This document shows, one piece after another, positions 1 to 10,355 of a stretch of DNA of 40,898 nucleotides. The stretch is from the NCBI GenBank assembly GCA_018398765.1, contig JAHBMJ010002031.1, positions 15,425 to 56,322 on the forward strand, written 5' to 3'. Every line of letters begins with the position of its first letter. Positions within the stretch are counted from its first letter, which is position 1. This DNA is from Chromera velia. Its lineage: Eukaryota > Sar > Chromeraceae. The position numbers and the translations under genes are program-made. Under the pieces are notes generated by a model that saw nothing but the letters and a program-made list of their open reading frames with translations, had not been told where the DNA came from and did no database searches.

Positions 1-48
1 ACTCTCTATCTCTCTCTCTCTCTCTCCCTCTCTCTCTCCCTCCCTCCC
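1..48. repeat. CT-rich microsatellite at left edge
   Basis: This is a run of TC/TCC repeats at the first base of the window. It reads as repeated Arg-Glu codons on the minus strand, so the coding end of the leftmost gene cannot be placed. The right edge is also a CT repeat, which suggests assembly stopped at these tracts. Confidence 0.9.
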
Positions 49-397
49 CATGATAGATGCAGCCTGCAGACCCTTGTCGGTCCTGCTGACCATAGCCGAG
101 GCCTCAGAAAAAGGGAACCAGCAGGACGCCAACTCTGCAGGGAGATGACAGGAGGACAACGAGAGTGTGTGCATTCATTTTCATACAGAGAGAGTGAGTG
201 CACGAACTCTGCAGGCAACAAGAGGACAGAGAAAGTGAGGTGAGAAACGGCGGGATGGATCAGCAGCAGAAGAAGAAATGGTGCGAAGCGGCGACAAAGA
301 CTCGAAGAGCCGCTCTTGTGGACAAAGGTGGCCGGCCATTCATAGACGTACCAACGGAGGGAGCAGACAAGAGACACAAAGAGAGCGGAGAGAAATT

Positions 398-432
<35 letters not shown>

Positions 433-2312
433 AGAAAAAGAAGGCAGAGAAGGTTATCCCGGAAGAAAGAAATCCGGCTTTTCCTTTTCTCCCCCAAACA
501 CATGTTGAGAAAGTCCAAATGTCCTACAAGAAGAGTGAGTGCAGTGATCGTCTCACTGGTTCTTTTTTCTTTCACTATATGTATACATATATGTGTATAA
601 ATATGTGTGTGTATGTGTGTGTGTGAGTCTCACTTATTGCTCTGGTGTCTTGTTTGTCGTGGAAGACGCCATAGGAGTGTTTCTCGAAGTGGCGCATCCA
701 TCTCAACCAGTCTCCTTCGCCCATGGTCGAACTCTCGCACCGACACGAAGTCTTCAGACTCGTCAGACACACACCCTCCCCTTCCTGGCCTGTCCCGTTC
801 ACACGTCCTGAGCAGGCGAAGTCCTGCGTGGGGGCAGGAAGGTAGGCAGACAGACAGAGACAATGAGAGAGGCAGCGAATGACACACAATCAATGACTTT
901 TTTCTTTTCGGATTCCTACATGGACTCGGACAGGGAAGAAGAAGAGGAGGAGGGAAGAAAAACGACTCTCCGATCGAGAGGGAGAGAGGAAGCAGCGAGG
1001 AGAAGGCCCAGGAGGGGCCTGTGGGAGAGGGATGAATGAACAACAAACAAATAAACAGAAAATTAAAAGCACTCGATCTGATCGTTAGGCGTGCCTACGT
1101 GAAGTATAAAGTCAACGGCAAATTACGCGTACAGAAAGGCAGAGGACAAAAAAGGACAAAGCCGCGGTAGGACAAAGAAAAGAAAGGACCCGGGTTCCAC
1201 CTTCCTTCAATGACAAGACCGAAGAAAGAAAGCATTTCTTCTCTCAGACTCCGGCCTGACTCTCTTCTAATGGATCCATTCACTTGTGTCTGTCTGGGCG
1301 TGAAAGAACGCAGGAACTCAACAAACAAGGGGACCAAAGGAGCCTTGCAGGAAGCTTTTGTGAGACACTCCGGTCCTTCATCACTCTCCAGTCAAAAGTC
1401 TCAATGGCCTACCTGCTTCCACAAAGAGTCACCGGGGTGCCCCGGAAAGCATCCCAGGCCAGTGGACCGATTTCGCACATCACAGGTGTTGCTGTCAAAG
1501 GGGTACAGACCGAAGGGGACTGTCCTTTTGTCTCCGCGCAGAAAAGAAGAACCGGCCAACGCAAACACCGTCGGGTAGTCCCACCCGTCCCCTGTGAACC
1601 CTCTGAAACCGAAACCGTCTTGCCAATTCAGAATGTCCAGACCGCGCTCTCGGGGCGGACAGAAAGAGTATTGACTCTGCGGACTCGGACATGCAATCGA
1701 ACCGGTGACCACAGTCACCGTTCCGTTGGCGTGCACAAACCGCGCTCTGGGTTCGTGAAACACTGCCCAGGGAACGAAGGTCTCCGGTGTGACCAGAGAA
1801 CCGGGAACGCATCCGGTGTCCCTCACGCTGTGTTTGATGTTCTTTCCCGGCTCGCCAAAACTCTCCGTTGACAAGACATCGGGCGCACGAGCAAGGAATC
1901 CCTGAGACCCTTTGCGAGTCAATTCATTCAGAGACTCAAGCCCCTCGTCCGAACAGTCAAGCACCCTCCCTCCTTTAGAGAAGGAAGGAGAAGGACGTGA
2001 AAGACAAGGCCAACGACCCAGGCTGGGGCCTCGTGGCTCTGTGTACACAGTCTGCTGAGTCTTGCAGGATGAACCCTTTGCACAGTGACAAGGGACGGGG
2101 AAGGCTTGCCGCGTGCGTGTTTTGTGTAGCGGGTCCTCAGAAGAGCTCACCCACTCGTGCCAAGGGTGGAAACGGCACGGAGGCGTGCGCGTGTCTTTGC
2201 AGGGGGACCGAGTGGGGAGAGAAAGGTCTTCATTTGCAGAGCCCTCAGCCAGGCTACAGACAGGTTGCGCCAGACTGAAGACACAAAAGAGAATCAGGGC
2301 TTTTTCAGACAT
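1..2312 (-). CDS. Secreted protein of unknown function, 3' end off the window
   Basis: I do not recognise the family. The start is the ATG at 2312-2310, chosen because it opens directly on a signal peptide (MSEKALILFCVFSLAQPVCS, then AEGS). An in-frame ATG at 2402 would put 30 non-hydrophobic residues first. Exon 1 is 2312-1413 (300 codons, donor CAG|GTAGGC, phase 0). Exon 2 is 823-634, entered after a pyrimidine tract ending in CGCAG (phase 0) and left at GTGAGA (phase 1). Exon 3 starts at 208 after TTGCCTGCAG (phase 1) and stays open to the left edge, its last part running into CT repeats. Phases agree at both joins. The mature part has scattered Cys, N-glycosylation sequons such as NGT and NRS, and aromatic/Gly-rich stretches (for example GFRGFTGDGWDYP), fitting an extracellular or lumenal protein. 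Additional exons inside intron 1 are possible. Exon 1 is well supported; the later joins are inferred. Confidence 0.6.
368..430. repeat. GA microsatellite
   Basis: The core is a (GA)n run at about 396-430. It lies in the inferred intron between exons 2 and 3 of the left-hand minus-strand gene. On the minus strand it is CT-rich and could contribute to a pyrimidine tract. Confidence 0.8.
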
Positions 2313-2855
2313 TTGTGGCGCAGGGGGTTTCAAAATGTGCGTTGGCTCAGATCTCTGAAACCACCAAGATCGGACAAATTGATCGAATTTTGTTTTGCGC
2401 AAGGCAAGTTCTCCATCGTTCTACTGTGATTTGGCACGAAGTCATCGTTGCTGCAGACTGGTCTGATCTGAAACATCAACGTATACGTATTAAATGAGCC
2501 ATCGTCAGAAGCTTCACTGATCACAGTACACATCGGTCGACGGTCATTAGCAAGAACGCATGTGACAACGTACTGTTTGACATAAAGAGAGTTGAAAAGC
2601 AGGCATGTGCACCACACAACGCACGGCAACATGCTTGCATGCTAGAGCTTCGAACATCTGCAGTGCATGGCTTTGACTGTTAACGTATATACTGTAATTG
2701 AGAAACTTTGACTGTTTCCACGCATCTGTTGCAAATAAAATTATGCATGGTTTGCATGCAACATGTTTCAAAATTTTCCAACACATGCATGTTGCAAAAT
2801 TTTGCAACAAATTCAAAGACCAATACACGCCCGGAGAGGCGATAAGAATTCATGC

Positions 2856-2895
2856 TGCATGCTGTTTCCCCATCAGCATGGGGAAACAGCATGCA
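2856..2895. repeat. Perfect inverted repeat, 18-bp arms, 4-nt loop
   Basis: The left arm TGCATGCTGTTTCCCCAT is followed by CAGC and then its exact reverse complement. The outer ends are themselves GCATGC palindromes. The structure could extrude as a cruciform or fold as a stem-loop if transcribed. No run of T follows it, so it is not a simple terminator. Confidence 0.9.
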
Positions 2896-3030
2896 TGCAT
2901 GCACTGACGGTTGTCTGAACGCTCAAATGTTCTTTGAAAGCAATTAAAACTCGGATCTGTGTTGTGAATATACATGCGCAGAGATAGCCACTTTGATCGA
3001 CGATACGCAAGCGCATGACTTGATATCGAC

Positions 3031-3033
3031 ATA

Positions 3034-3066
<33 letters not shown>
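3031..3066. repeat. TA dinucleotide repeat
   Basis: An (AT)n tract about 180 nt before the start codon at 3248. It may lie in the promoter or 5' UTR of the membrane protein gene. Confidence 0.85.
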
Positions 3067-3247
3067 GCTTTTTCAAGTTCTGCACGAGCACTTGCAAACT
3101 CCTTGTAAGCTGCATGATCGAGCAAGCATACCAACTTTGTGAACGCGCAACTTCTGTACTGCATTATCAACCAAAAGCGGACCGAGTTAGGTTGCAAGAA
3201 TATCCAGAAGACGCGCTCCGTGGCCGGCTCGGGAAGTTTTTTCAGAA

Positions 3248-3661
3248 ATGCTGTGGGTGACATCTGCGAGTCTTCTTGCTTCCTCTGGAGTTTCGGCCCT
3301 GCTCTCTCCTCTGCTTTTCTTATTTCCAGAAAAGATTGTGCGAACAACGGGTGCCTTGGGCCCGACTGAGAAATTCCATCCGATTGCCAAACGGTTTCTC
3401 GTTGCGTTTGAAATCACGGCTTTTGGCTTAGCGTTGTGTGGCCTTCGGTCAATCGTGCGGGGCTCTGCGGAGGATCGGGTCTTCTGGGCGCGTCTGACGC
3501 TCCTGCCCACTGGTGCTTTGGCTTACTCGATGAATCGCTTCCAGTACGAAAAGGGACACGCAATGCACGGAAAGAAGGTGGCAGGCGTGGTCTTTGCAGG
3601 CATGTCTTTGGTCCTTTTGCTTGGAGGATTTGTTTTTCATGAAACGGCAGTCAAGAGATGA
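3248..3661 (+). CDS. Small four-helix membrane protein, unknown function
   Basis: A single uninterrupted frame of 137 codons with no splice signal needed. I do not recognise the family. Four hydrophobic segments are visible at about residues 3-26, 50-68, 78-94 and 111-130. Between them are short polar loops, including a His/Lys-rich one (EKGHAMHGKK) before the last helix. The N-terminus could be a signal anchor. Length and layout resemble small four-helix membrane proteins generally (DoxX-like or organelle inner-membrane proteins), but no diagnostic motif is visible. Codon use is GC-rich compared with the AT-rich upstream DNA, which supports a real gene. It is divergent from the secreted gene at 2312 and is followed about 100 nt later by the CTGT satellite. 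Confidence 0.6.
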   Translation: MLWVTSASLLASSGVSALLSPLLFLFPEKIVRTTGALGPTEKFHPIAKRFLVAFEITAFGLALCGLRSIVRGSAEDRVFWARLTLLPTGALAYSMNRFQYEKGHAMHGKKVAGVVFAGMSLVLLLGGFVFHETAVKR

Positions 3662-3759
3662 ACCAGCTATACATACATATTTGACGGACGAGAAACCAGA
3701 AAACGAGATGCAACGTTTGAATAATAGAATCAATGAATCAATCGACTTATATCTTATTT

Positions 3760-3764
3760 ACTCA

Positions 3765-3795
<31 letters not shown>

Positions 3796-4104
3796 GCTTG
3801 TCTGTCCGAAAGAAAGGAAGCGTTTCGGAAAAAGTGAAGTGAAGAAAAGACGATATTGTCTGTCTGTCTGTCTGTCTGTCTGTTCTGTCAGGGAAAGGAA
3901 AGACGATATGGTCTGTCTGTAAGAAACCAAATAGTCTGTCTGTCTGTCTGTCTGGAGGTGGAGAGGCAAGGGGCGCTTAACTCGCACCTTTCGGGCCCCC
4001 TGCCCACGCTGTTTGATTGTTGGTGCTGTGCTTTTGTCTTTGTTCTTTCTTTCTTTTTGTCTGTTGTGTTCATGAAGAAAAGAAGGGAGAAGAAGAAACA
4101 TATA

Positions 4105-4138
<34 letters not shown>

Positions 4139-4950
4139 TCTGTCAGGGAAAGAAAAGACGATATAGTCTGTCTGTAACAAACCAAATACTGTCTGTTCTG
4201 TCTGTCTGTCTGTCTGGAAGCGATTCGGAAAAGGTGAAGTGAAGAAAAGACGATATAGTCTGTCTGCCTGTCTGTCTGTCTGTCTGTCTGTCTGAGTGTC
4301 TGTCTGTCTGAGTTGTCGTGATGTTCCTTTGTCTTTGTTGCTTTCTTTCTTTTTGTCTATTGTGTCCATGAAGAAAAGAAGGGAGAAGAAGAAACATATA
4401 GTCTGTCTGTCTGTCTGTCTGTTCTGTCAGGGAAAGAAAAGACGATATAGTCTGTCTGTAACAAACCAAATACTGTCTGTTCTGTCTGTCTGTCTGTCTG
4501 GAAGCGATTCGGAAAAGGTGAAGTGAAGAAAAGACGATATAGTCTGTCTGCCTGTCTGTCTGTCTGTCTGTCTGTCTGTCTGAGTGTCTGTCTGTCTGAG
4601 TTGTCGTGATGTTCCTTTGTCTTTGTTGCTTTCTTTCTTTTTGTCTATTGTGTCCATGAAGAAAAGAAGGGAGAAGAAGAAACATATAGTCTGTCTGTCT
4701 GTCTGTCTGTTCTGTCTGTCTGTCTGTCTGTCTGTCTGGAAGCGATTCGGAAAAGGTGAAGTGAAGAAAAGACGATATAGTCTGTCTGTCTGCCTGCCTG
4801 CCTGTCTGTCTGTCTGTCTGTTCTGTCAGGGAAAGAAAAGACGATACAGTTTGTCTGTAAGAGCCCAAATAGTCTGTCTGTCTGTTTATGTCGGTTGTGT
4901 CCATGAAGAAGGGGAAGGAAATAAACCATATAGTCTGTCTGTCTGAGAAA
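3760..4950. repeat. CTGT-based higher-order satellite
   Basis: Runs of (CTGT)n alternate with fixed spacers such as gggaaagaaaagacgatat, ggaagcgattcggaaaagg and ccatgaagaaaagaaggg. The anchor catgaagaa recurs at 4071, 4367, 4655 and 4902, giving spacings of 296, 288 and 247 nt. The copies at 4367 and 4655 are nearly identical over the whole unit. The long minus-strand frames here (Asp-Arg-Gln-Thr repeats) are products of the tetranucleotide and are not genes. Confidence 0.9.
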
Positions 4951-5020
4951 GAGAGAAACGAGAGAAACACGCAGTCTATGTCTCTGTCAGTGTGACTGAT
5001 TCACGGACTGATTGACCAGC

Positions 5021-5058
5021 TGACTGACTGACTGACTGACTGACTGACTGACTGACTG
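5021..5058. repeat. TGAC tetranucleotide repeat
   Basis: A (TGAC)n tract, equivalent to (GTCA)n on the minus strand. The same repeat occurs at 15546-15580 and 39269-39291 and in a short form at 35042-35072, two of which coincide with inferred splice donors. No exon is evident at this copy. Confidence 0.85.
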
Positions 5059-5388
5059 GCTAACTGACTAAATGTTACTCCCTCACAGACTGCCTTTCTC
5101 AGTAAATCATTGTCACTCCCTTGGGGCCGGAATCGGAATTGCAAATTTACTCAATCCCTGCTTCTTTACTTGTTTGTCTGTATGCTTCATTCATGCTTCA
5201 TTGTTTCCTTCCTTTCTCCCTCCCTTTTTCCGTTGCTCCATTTAATTGCACGTCTATTTTTTCAGCTGACCTCCCATCTTGCCGCCTGTTTGTCCAAAAG
5301 CTCGACAGAATAAATGAGGAGAGAGAATAATGAGAACGACTCAATAAAAAAAAATGCACCAAAGCCGGACGAGGAGGCAACGATTGAA

Positions 5389-5684
5389 GGAAAAAGAAAG
5401 AAAGTCCGAAACTGAAAGAAAGAAAGAAAGAAGGAAAGAATGAAAGAAAGAAAGAATGAAAGAATGAATGAAAGAATGAAAGAATGAAAGAACGAAAGAA
5501 CGAAAGAACGAAAGCATGAAAGCATGAAAGAATGAAAGAATGAATGAAAGAAAGAAAGAAAGAAAGAATGAATGAATGAATGAAAGAATGAAAAAATGAA
5601 AGCATGAAAGAACGAAAGAATGAAAGCATGAAAGAATGAAAGAATGAAAAAAAGAAAGAAAGAAAGAAAGAAGAAAGGAAGGAA

Positions 5685-5716
<32 letters not shown>

Positions 5717-5765
5717 TGAATGAATGAATGGATGAAGGAAGGAAGGAAGGAAGGAAGGAAGGAAA
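5389..5765. repeat. Purine tract of AAAG/AATG/AAGG repeats
   Basis: About 375 nt of almost pure purine plus T on the top strand, built from AAAG, AATG, AACG and AAGG units. Minus-strand frames read as Ser/Phe/Leu-rich and are not genes. Confidence 0.9.
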
Positions 5766-6581
5766 TATCAAAGAGAGAATTTGAAAAAATAATATTTTGT
5801 TTTCCAGTATGTTTTCAATCTTATTATTTCCTAGGTTTTTTTTTTTCTTTTGTTATCTCTGACAACAAGTAATATATGTCAGAGAGTGACAGAGACATCG
5901 GCTTGGACATCGGCTGATTTTTTGTTTTTGTCTCAAGCCGCCTTCGACAACTCCTAAACATATTTTATTCTTTCGATCTCCGCCTAAGTTGGAACATTTC
6001 ATAAACAAACATTGCATATAATCTAGCATGTAATACCTCCTGGTTGGCCAGAGCCTAAGTGATGCCTCCTCGGCTTCAACCACTTCAATTCAATTCAATT
6101 TAAGTTTTGTTAAATAGTTTTGATTATAGTATTTTAAAAAAAGATAAGAAAAGATAATATAAGATAATAGACGTTTCCATATTTTTTTTCTTTTTTTATT
6201 CATCACTTTACGTTGCTTAGGTTTAATCAACTTTAGATTTAGCTCTAAAAGCAAATATAGAAAAAAAAACCTTTTATACTAATATAGAAGAAAGATTAAT
6301 TTAAAAGATTACTTTAAATAAATTTAAACTGATTTTGAAACTGTAATATTGAAGGAATGATGGTGGGGCATTGATAGCCGGTACAAAGTGTAACTTAAGT
6401 GTTTTATAAAATGATCATAAATGATTATATATGAGCTTCATAGTTATTGTTCGCCGTAGTAGCCCCTAGAGCATCGCACAAATCTGCATGTTCCCAAATT
6501 CTTGCTGCTAAGCCCATGATACATACTGGCTATGCATGTTGCTACCGTCCTGCAACTCACAGCTGTGTCTTAAGTCTTTTT
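5766..6581. other. AT-rich intergenic stretch, no gene seen
   Basis: The composition drops sharply to AT-rich, with poly-A and poly-T runs and short frames only. It lies downstream of the stop codon of the large minus-strand gene and may include its 3' UTR and polyadenylation site. No repeats or RNA genes were recognised. Confidence 0.5.
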
Positions 6582-9500
6582 TCAATCGGGTGGTTCTTTC
6601 TCTTGGCGCTGCAGCTTTTCCAACAGCCGCCATGAGAAGGAATCGCTATAAACAGGACGTCTGAGACAAGGCCTCAGCACAGTCTGACGCCCCCGCCCCC
6701 GGCCCAGAGAGAGGAGGCGACTGATATCTGGAGGCTCTGAAGGTTGGTACTCCTCTCCTGATGATGAAGCATTCCCAGTCGGTGCCCCTTCTGCAATCTG
6801 CCGGGTGGTGTGCCCCTTCCATCCCTCTGCAATCTGCGGGGAGTGCCCCCTCCATCCCTGTCGTCTGACTTTGCCGCCCACGGTATGGGCACGTTGGGCT
6901 ACAGTGTTGTGTGCAAGAGGAAAACAGGGGGAGGGGGAGGGGGGAGGAGACTCTTCGGCCCCCCTCCGGAGAGGTGACGCACCCTTTTCAGCAGGCTGAT
7001 GCTGTCTGGAGGGGCTAATCGCATTCACGCGGCGGTCACACTCTTTCACTGCCCCCCCCTGGACCTGTCTCATCTGTCTGAAGGCTGCTGATGCAGGCAG
7101 AGGCACAGGCAGTGGAGTCTTCTTTCGGGAGGGCGAGCCTTGCTTGAAGGCCCCCCCATCCCCCCATGCACACATCCTCACCCGGTCCGCCCCGTTGGAC
7201 TCGGACCCCGGCCTCTGCCTGAATGGAGACCCCTGCCGGTGCCGGGGGGGTGAAGGCCCTGCTGGTGCTGATGAGGACGCTGGATGAGGAGGACCTCCGG
7301 CTGCTGAAGTCAGGCCCTCAGCTGGGCCGTCCGTGAGAAAGGCTGCCGGAGGAGGAGGGGCGGTGTTTTTATTTTCTTCTTCTACTGGCTGCTGCATTCG
7401 AGAGGTCCTACAGGCGGGAGGGGGCAGAGAATGGAGAGGTCCTACGAGGGGCAGGGGGCTGTTTTCAGTCCCGGTGTTTTTTCCCGTACTAAGTAGAGTT
7501 TGCTTCGAGGGATGGACGTCAGAGTTGAACTCCAACCTCTCTCTCGGAACGATGTCTCCCATTTCTGCTGCAACCCTCCTCTCTTCTTCTCCTAGTGTTG
7601 CCCTAGGAGATGTGTGGGGTCCCGCGGGGGGCGTGGAAGGACGCACAGGACTCCTCCCTACACCTAGTGCGAGCGCCAAGTTGCCCTTTGCGTTTCCCTT
7701 ATCCGCAACGTACCGCCCCAATTCCCTCTGATCTCTCTCAAGAGGGACGCCAGGCAGCGTCCCCGTGATGAAAATGGAGTCTTCCCCCAAGTTGAATTGT
7801 TCCTCTGCTTCTTGGCCTAAGGCAGAAGGGCGAACTTCCATCAGGCTATCGATTGTAAAGGAGGCCAGGGAATTGGTTTCCATTCCAATGAGATCGGAGG
7901 GAAAAGATGAAGGGTCCCTGAGAGGCGGTTGGTGAAAGTTGGGATCGATTTCGGATAGAATCATCAAATCTCTCTGCACGATAGCACCCCCCCCTTGTGC
8001 TCCTGCTGCTGTTGATTGCCATGAGTGCGAGATTTGCAGAGTGTCTATATCTGGAGGACAGGGATTCTCCGAGTCTTCTGAGTCCATCAAGGGGAGGGAT
8101 CCCGAGATGAGGGAACTCCGAAGGACTTCCGCCGCATTCAGGGTAAGAGACGTGTTGTTCATCTCAGCTGCTGCATCAGAAGGAAGAGGGATCGGGAAGG
8201 TCCCGGCGGCAGGTGCGGAACGGGAGGGCGGGCCGGGGGGGCGGTTGTGGGACTCCAGTTTGCTGTGGGACTCCATCAGGTGATTCCCTCCCAGCATCTG
8301 CAGTTGAAGCTTTCGTGATAGAGTGCCGTGCTTTGACAGATTGAATGTGGGGCATTTGATCGGCGGGGGGGCTGTTTGAATTCGAAATCGGAGACCTGCC
8401 AACGCACTGAGTGTGTTTGAATTATTCTCTCTTTCTCTTTCTCTTTCTTCTGCTACGAGTACCTGTTGTTGCGGAGACTGGGAAGGGGAGTCAGCAGCAG
8501 CAGCAGTTTCTTCTTCCCATTTCCATGCCGGGTTCATGTCTTCATGTTGGTGTACTCGCCCTAAAGGATCCATTGAAAAAGTAATGTGACCCCGACCGGC
8601 AAGAGGATCTAGTTTGGTCGACACACGCACGGATCCGGTTGCCCCAATGGGAGGAGGATGTGGGGCCGCTTTGTTGTTCTCTGTTTGCTGCTGCTGAATT
8701 GTGAATGGCTTGTCTTCTGCTTTTTGCTGGATTGTGATGGGACTAATACCTCCCTTCAGCTTCCCCGCCTGTGTCTCTCTCTCCATGTGGAGGGATGCCT
8801 CTTTCGAAGTCTCCTGCAGAGATCCATATGAAGTCTCCCCCCCCGGCCCTGTGACAGAGACGGAATGTTTGAGGACTTGGGAAGGCCCTACAGAGTCCAC
8901 GGGACCGACATAAATGCTTTCCCCCTGCCCTGCTTGGACTGTCGTCTGAGCTTTTTCCGTGTGTGACACAGGAGGCTGTAGTGGGGGGACGTCTACACTC
9001 GCACTCCCTTGTCTTTCAAAATGCCCGTTCGACCGATGTTCCCCCTCTCTGGACAGGGGGTGGAGTCTTTGTCTGAGAAGATCTAACCACTCTTCATGAG
9101 ATGCTGCAATCCACGCACTCGAAGACGCGGAAATGCTCCCTCCCCCCTCTGCTCCCTTAGTTGCCATGTGCCCCCCCTCTTGGCCCGCATCTCTGTTGTG
9201 ACCTCCCTTTTCTGCAGAAGGTCTCTGAACAAGCGACGAGAACGTTACACTTCTCTTCATCTGCCGCGCTCCCCCCCTGCTTCTAATGAGATCCTGCCTC
9301 CTCTGCTCTGCCGCGTTTGTCCCTGGACGCCCCGTCCCCCCTGCTTTCTCGCGCCCTTCTCTTTCCTTCTCACTCTCTCTTTCTCTTTCTCTCGGGGGTC
9401 TGTGTATGGTAATCGACATCGACCTTTTGCCCTCCTCATCCTGAATCCAGTGAGACTGTCCGAAGGGAGAAGGGACACCCCAGCCATCTGCTACAGGCAC

Positions 9501-10131
9501 AGGGTTCTTGGGGGTCTCGCTTCCGTGACCGTGTGAGGGGGGGAACAAGGCAGGGGTCTGAACACCAGCTTCTACCCATACCTGAAAGGGGGTCCGTGGC
9601 CGGGCTTGCTGGGTCCTCGACGTGCCGCCCCCGTCTCCTATGAGGGATTCGGAGCACGCACTGGCATCAGGGGGGTGGGGGGATAGGTCAAGAGGGCGCA
9701 TTCTTGGCTCCTTTGGCTGGCGTTCTTCCTGCACAGGAGCAGGGAGCATGCGCCTTGTGCGTGTCGCGTGCTGTTGCGGGGTGAGGGACTTGGTTGAGAA
9801 GGAAACCGGCATTGTTGCTAGCACTGAGGCGAGGGGGGGCGGTAGCCTGGCTGAAGAGGCGATAGGGCTAACAGAGGACATCTCTGTTTGAGATGGACCT
9901 GCCTGCTCGCTTTTATGCCCTCTTTGCTGGCTTTCTTCTGCACTACCCGTGCCTCTCTCCCGCTGCGTCTTTTGCTGCTGCTGTTCGTGCTGTCTGTTTT
10001 CTTTCTCCAGCCTGGCTTCACACTCCTGGTGGTCGATTGGAGGAGATGGGTGGTCGTCAGAGCAGGAGAGGGGAGGACACTTGACCAAAAGGTTTCCTGC
10101 ACACATACGTTAAGGCGTTTCACACAGAGAG

Positions 10132-10162
<31 letters not shown>

Positions 10163-10211
10163 GACAAACGTGTAGACATATAAACACATACACACACCTT
10201 CACACACATAT

Positions 10212-10242
<31 letters not shown>

Positions 10243-10286
10243 TATGAATACACACATACACATACACGTACACATACAGACACACA

Positions 10287-10355
<69 letters not shown>

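Larger units (their letters stand above)
2313..3247. promoter_or_regulatory. Divergent intergenic region with clustered GCATGC motifs
   Basis: The region separates the minus-strand secreted gene (start 2312) from the plus-strand membrane protein gene (start 3248), so it should hold both promoters. GCATGC or its extended palindrome TGCATGCA occurs near 2636, 2753-2760, 2786, 2857 and 2889-2902. It also holds AT palindromes (TTGCAAAATTTTGCAA near 2792), a perfect hairpin at 2856-2895 and a TA repeat at 3031-3066. GCATGC-type motifs are bound by some ApiAP2 factors in apicomplexans. A regulatory role here is inferred from position and clustering only. Confidence 0.4.

Noticed and set aside
2113-2429. 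Plus-strand frames over the left secreted gene
   Set aside because: Short and without signal or family features; the minus frame opens with a signal peptide and is longer.
3760-4950. CRISPR-like regular repeat-spacer pattern
   Set aside because: The units are tetranucleotide runs with near-identical spacers, in a eukaryotic genome with no cas genes.
3754-4970. Minus-strand frames of up to 275 codons
   Set aside because: They read as Asp-Arg-Gln-Thr repeats from the CTGT tetranucleotide and have open frames on both strands.
5198-5771. Minus-strand Ser/Phe/Leu-rich frames
   Set aside because: They come from the AAAG/AATG purine tract; the apparent hydrophobic segments are repeat translation.
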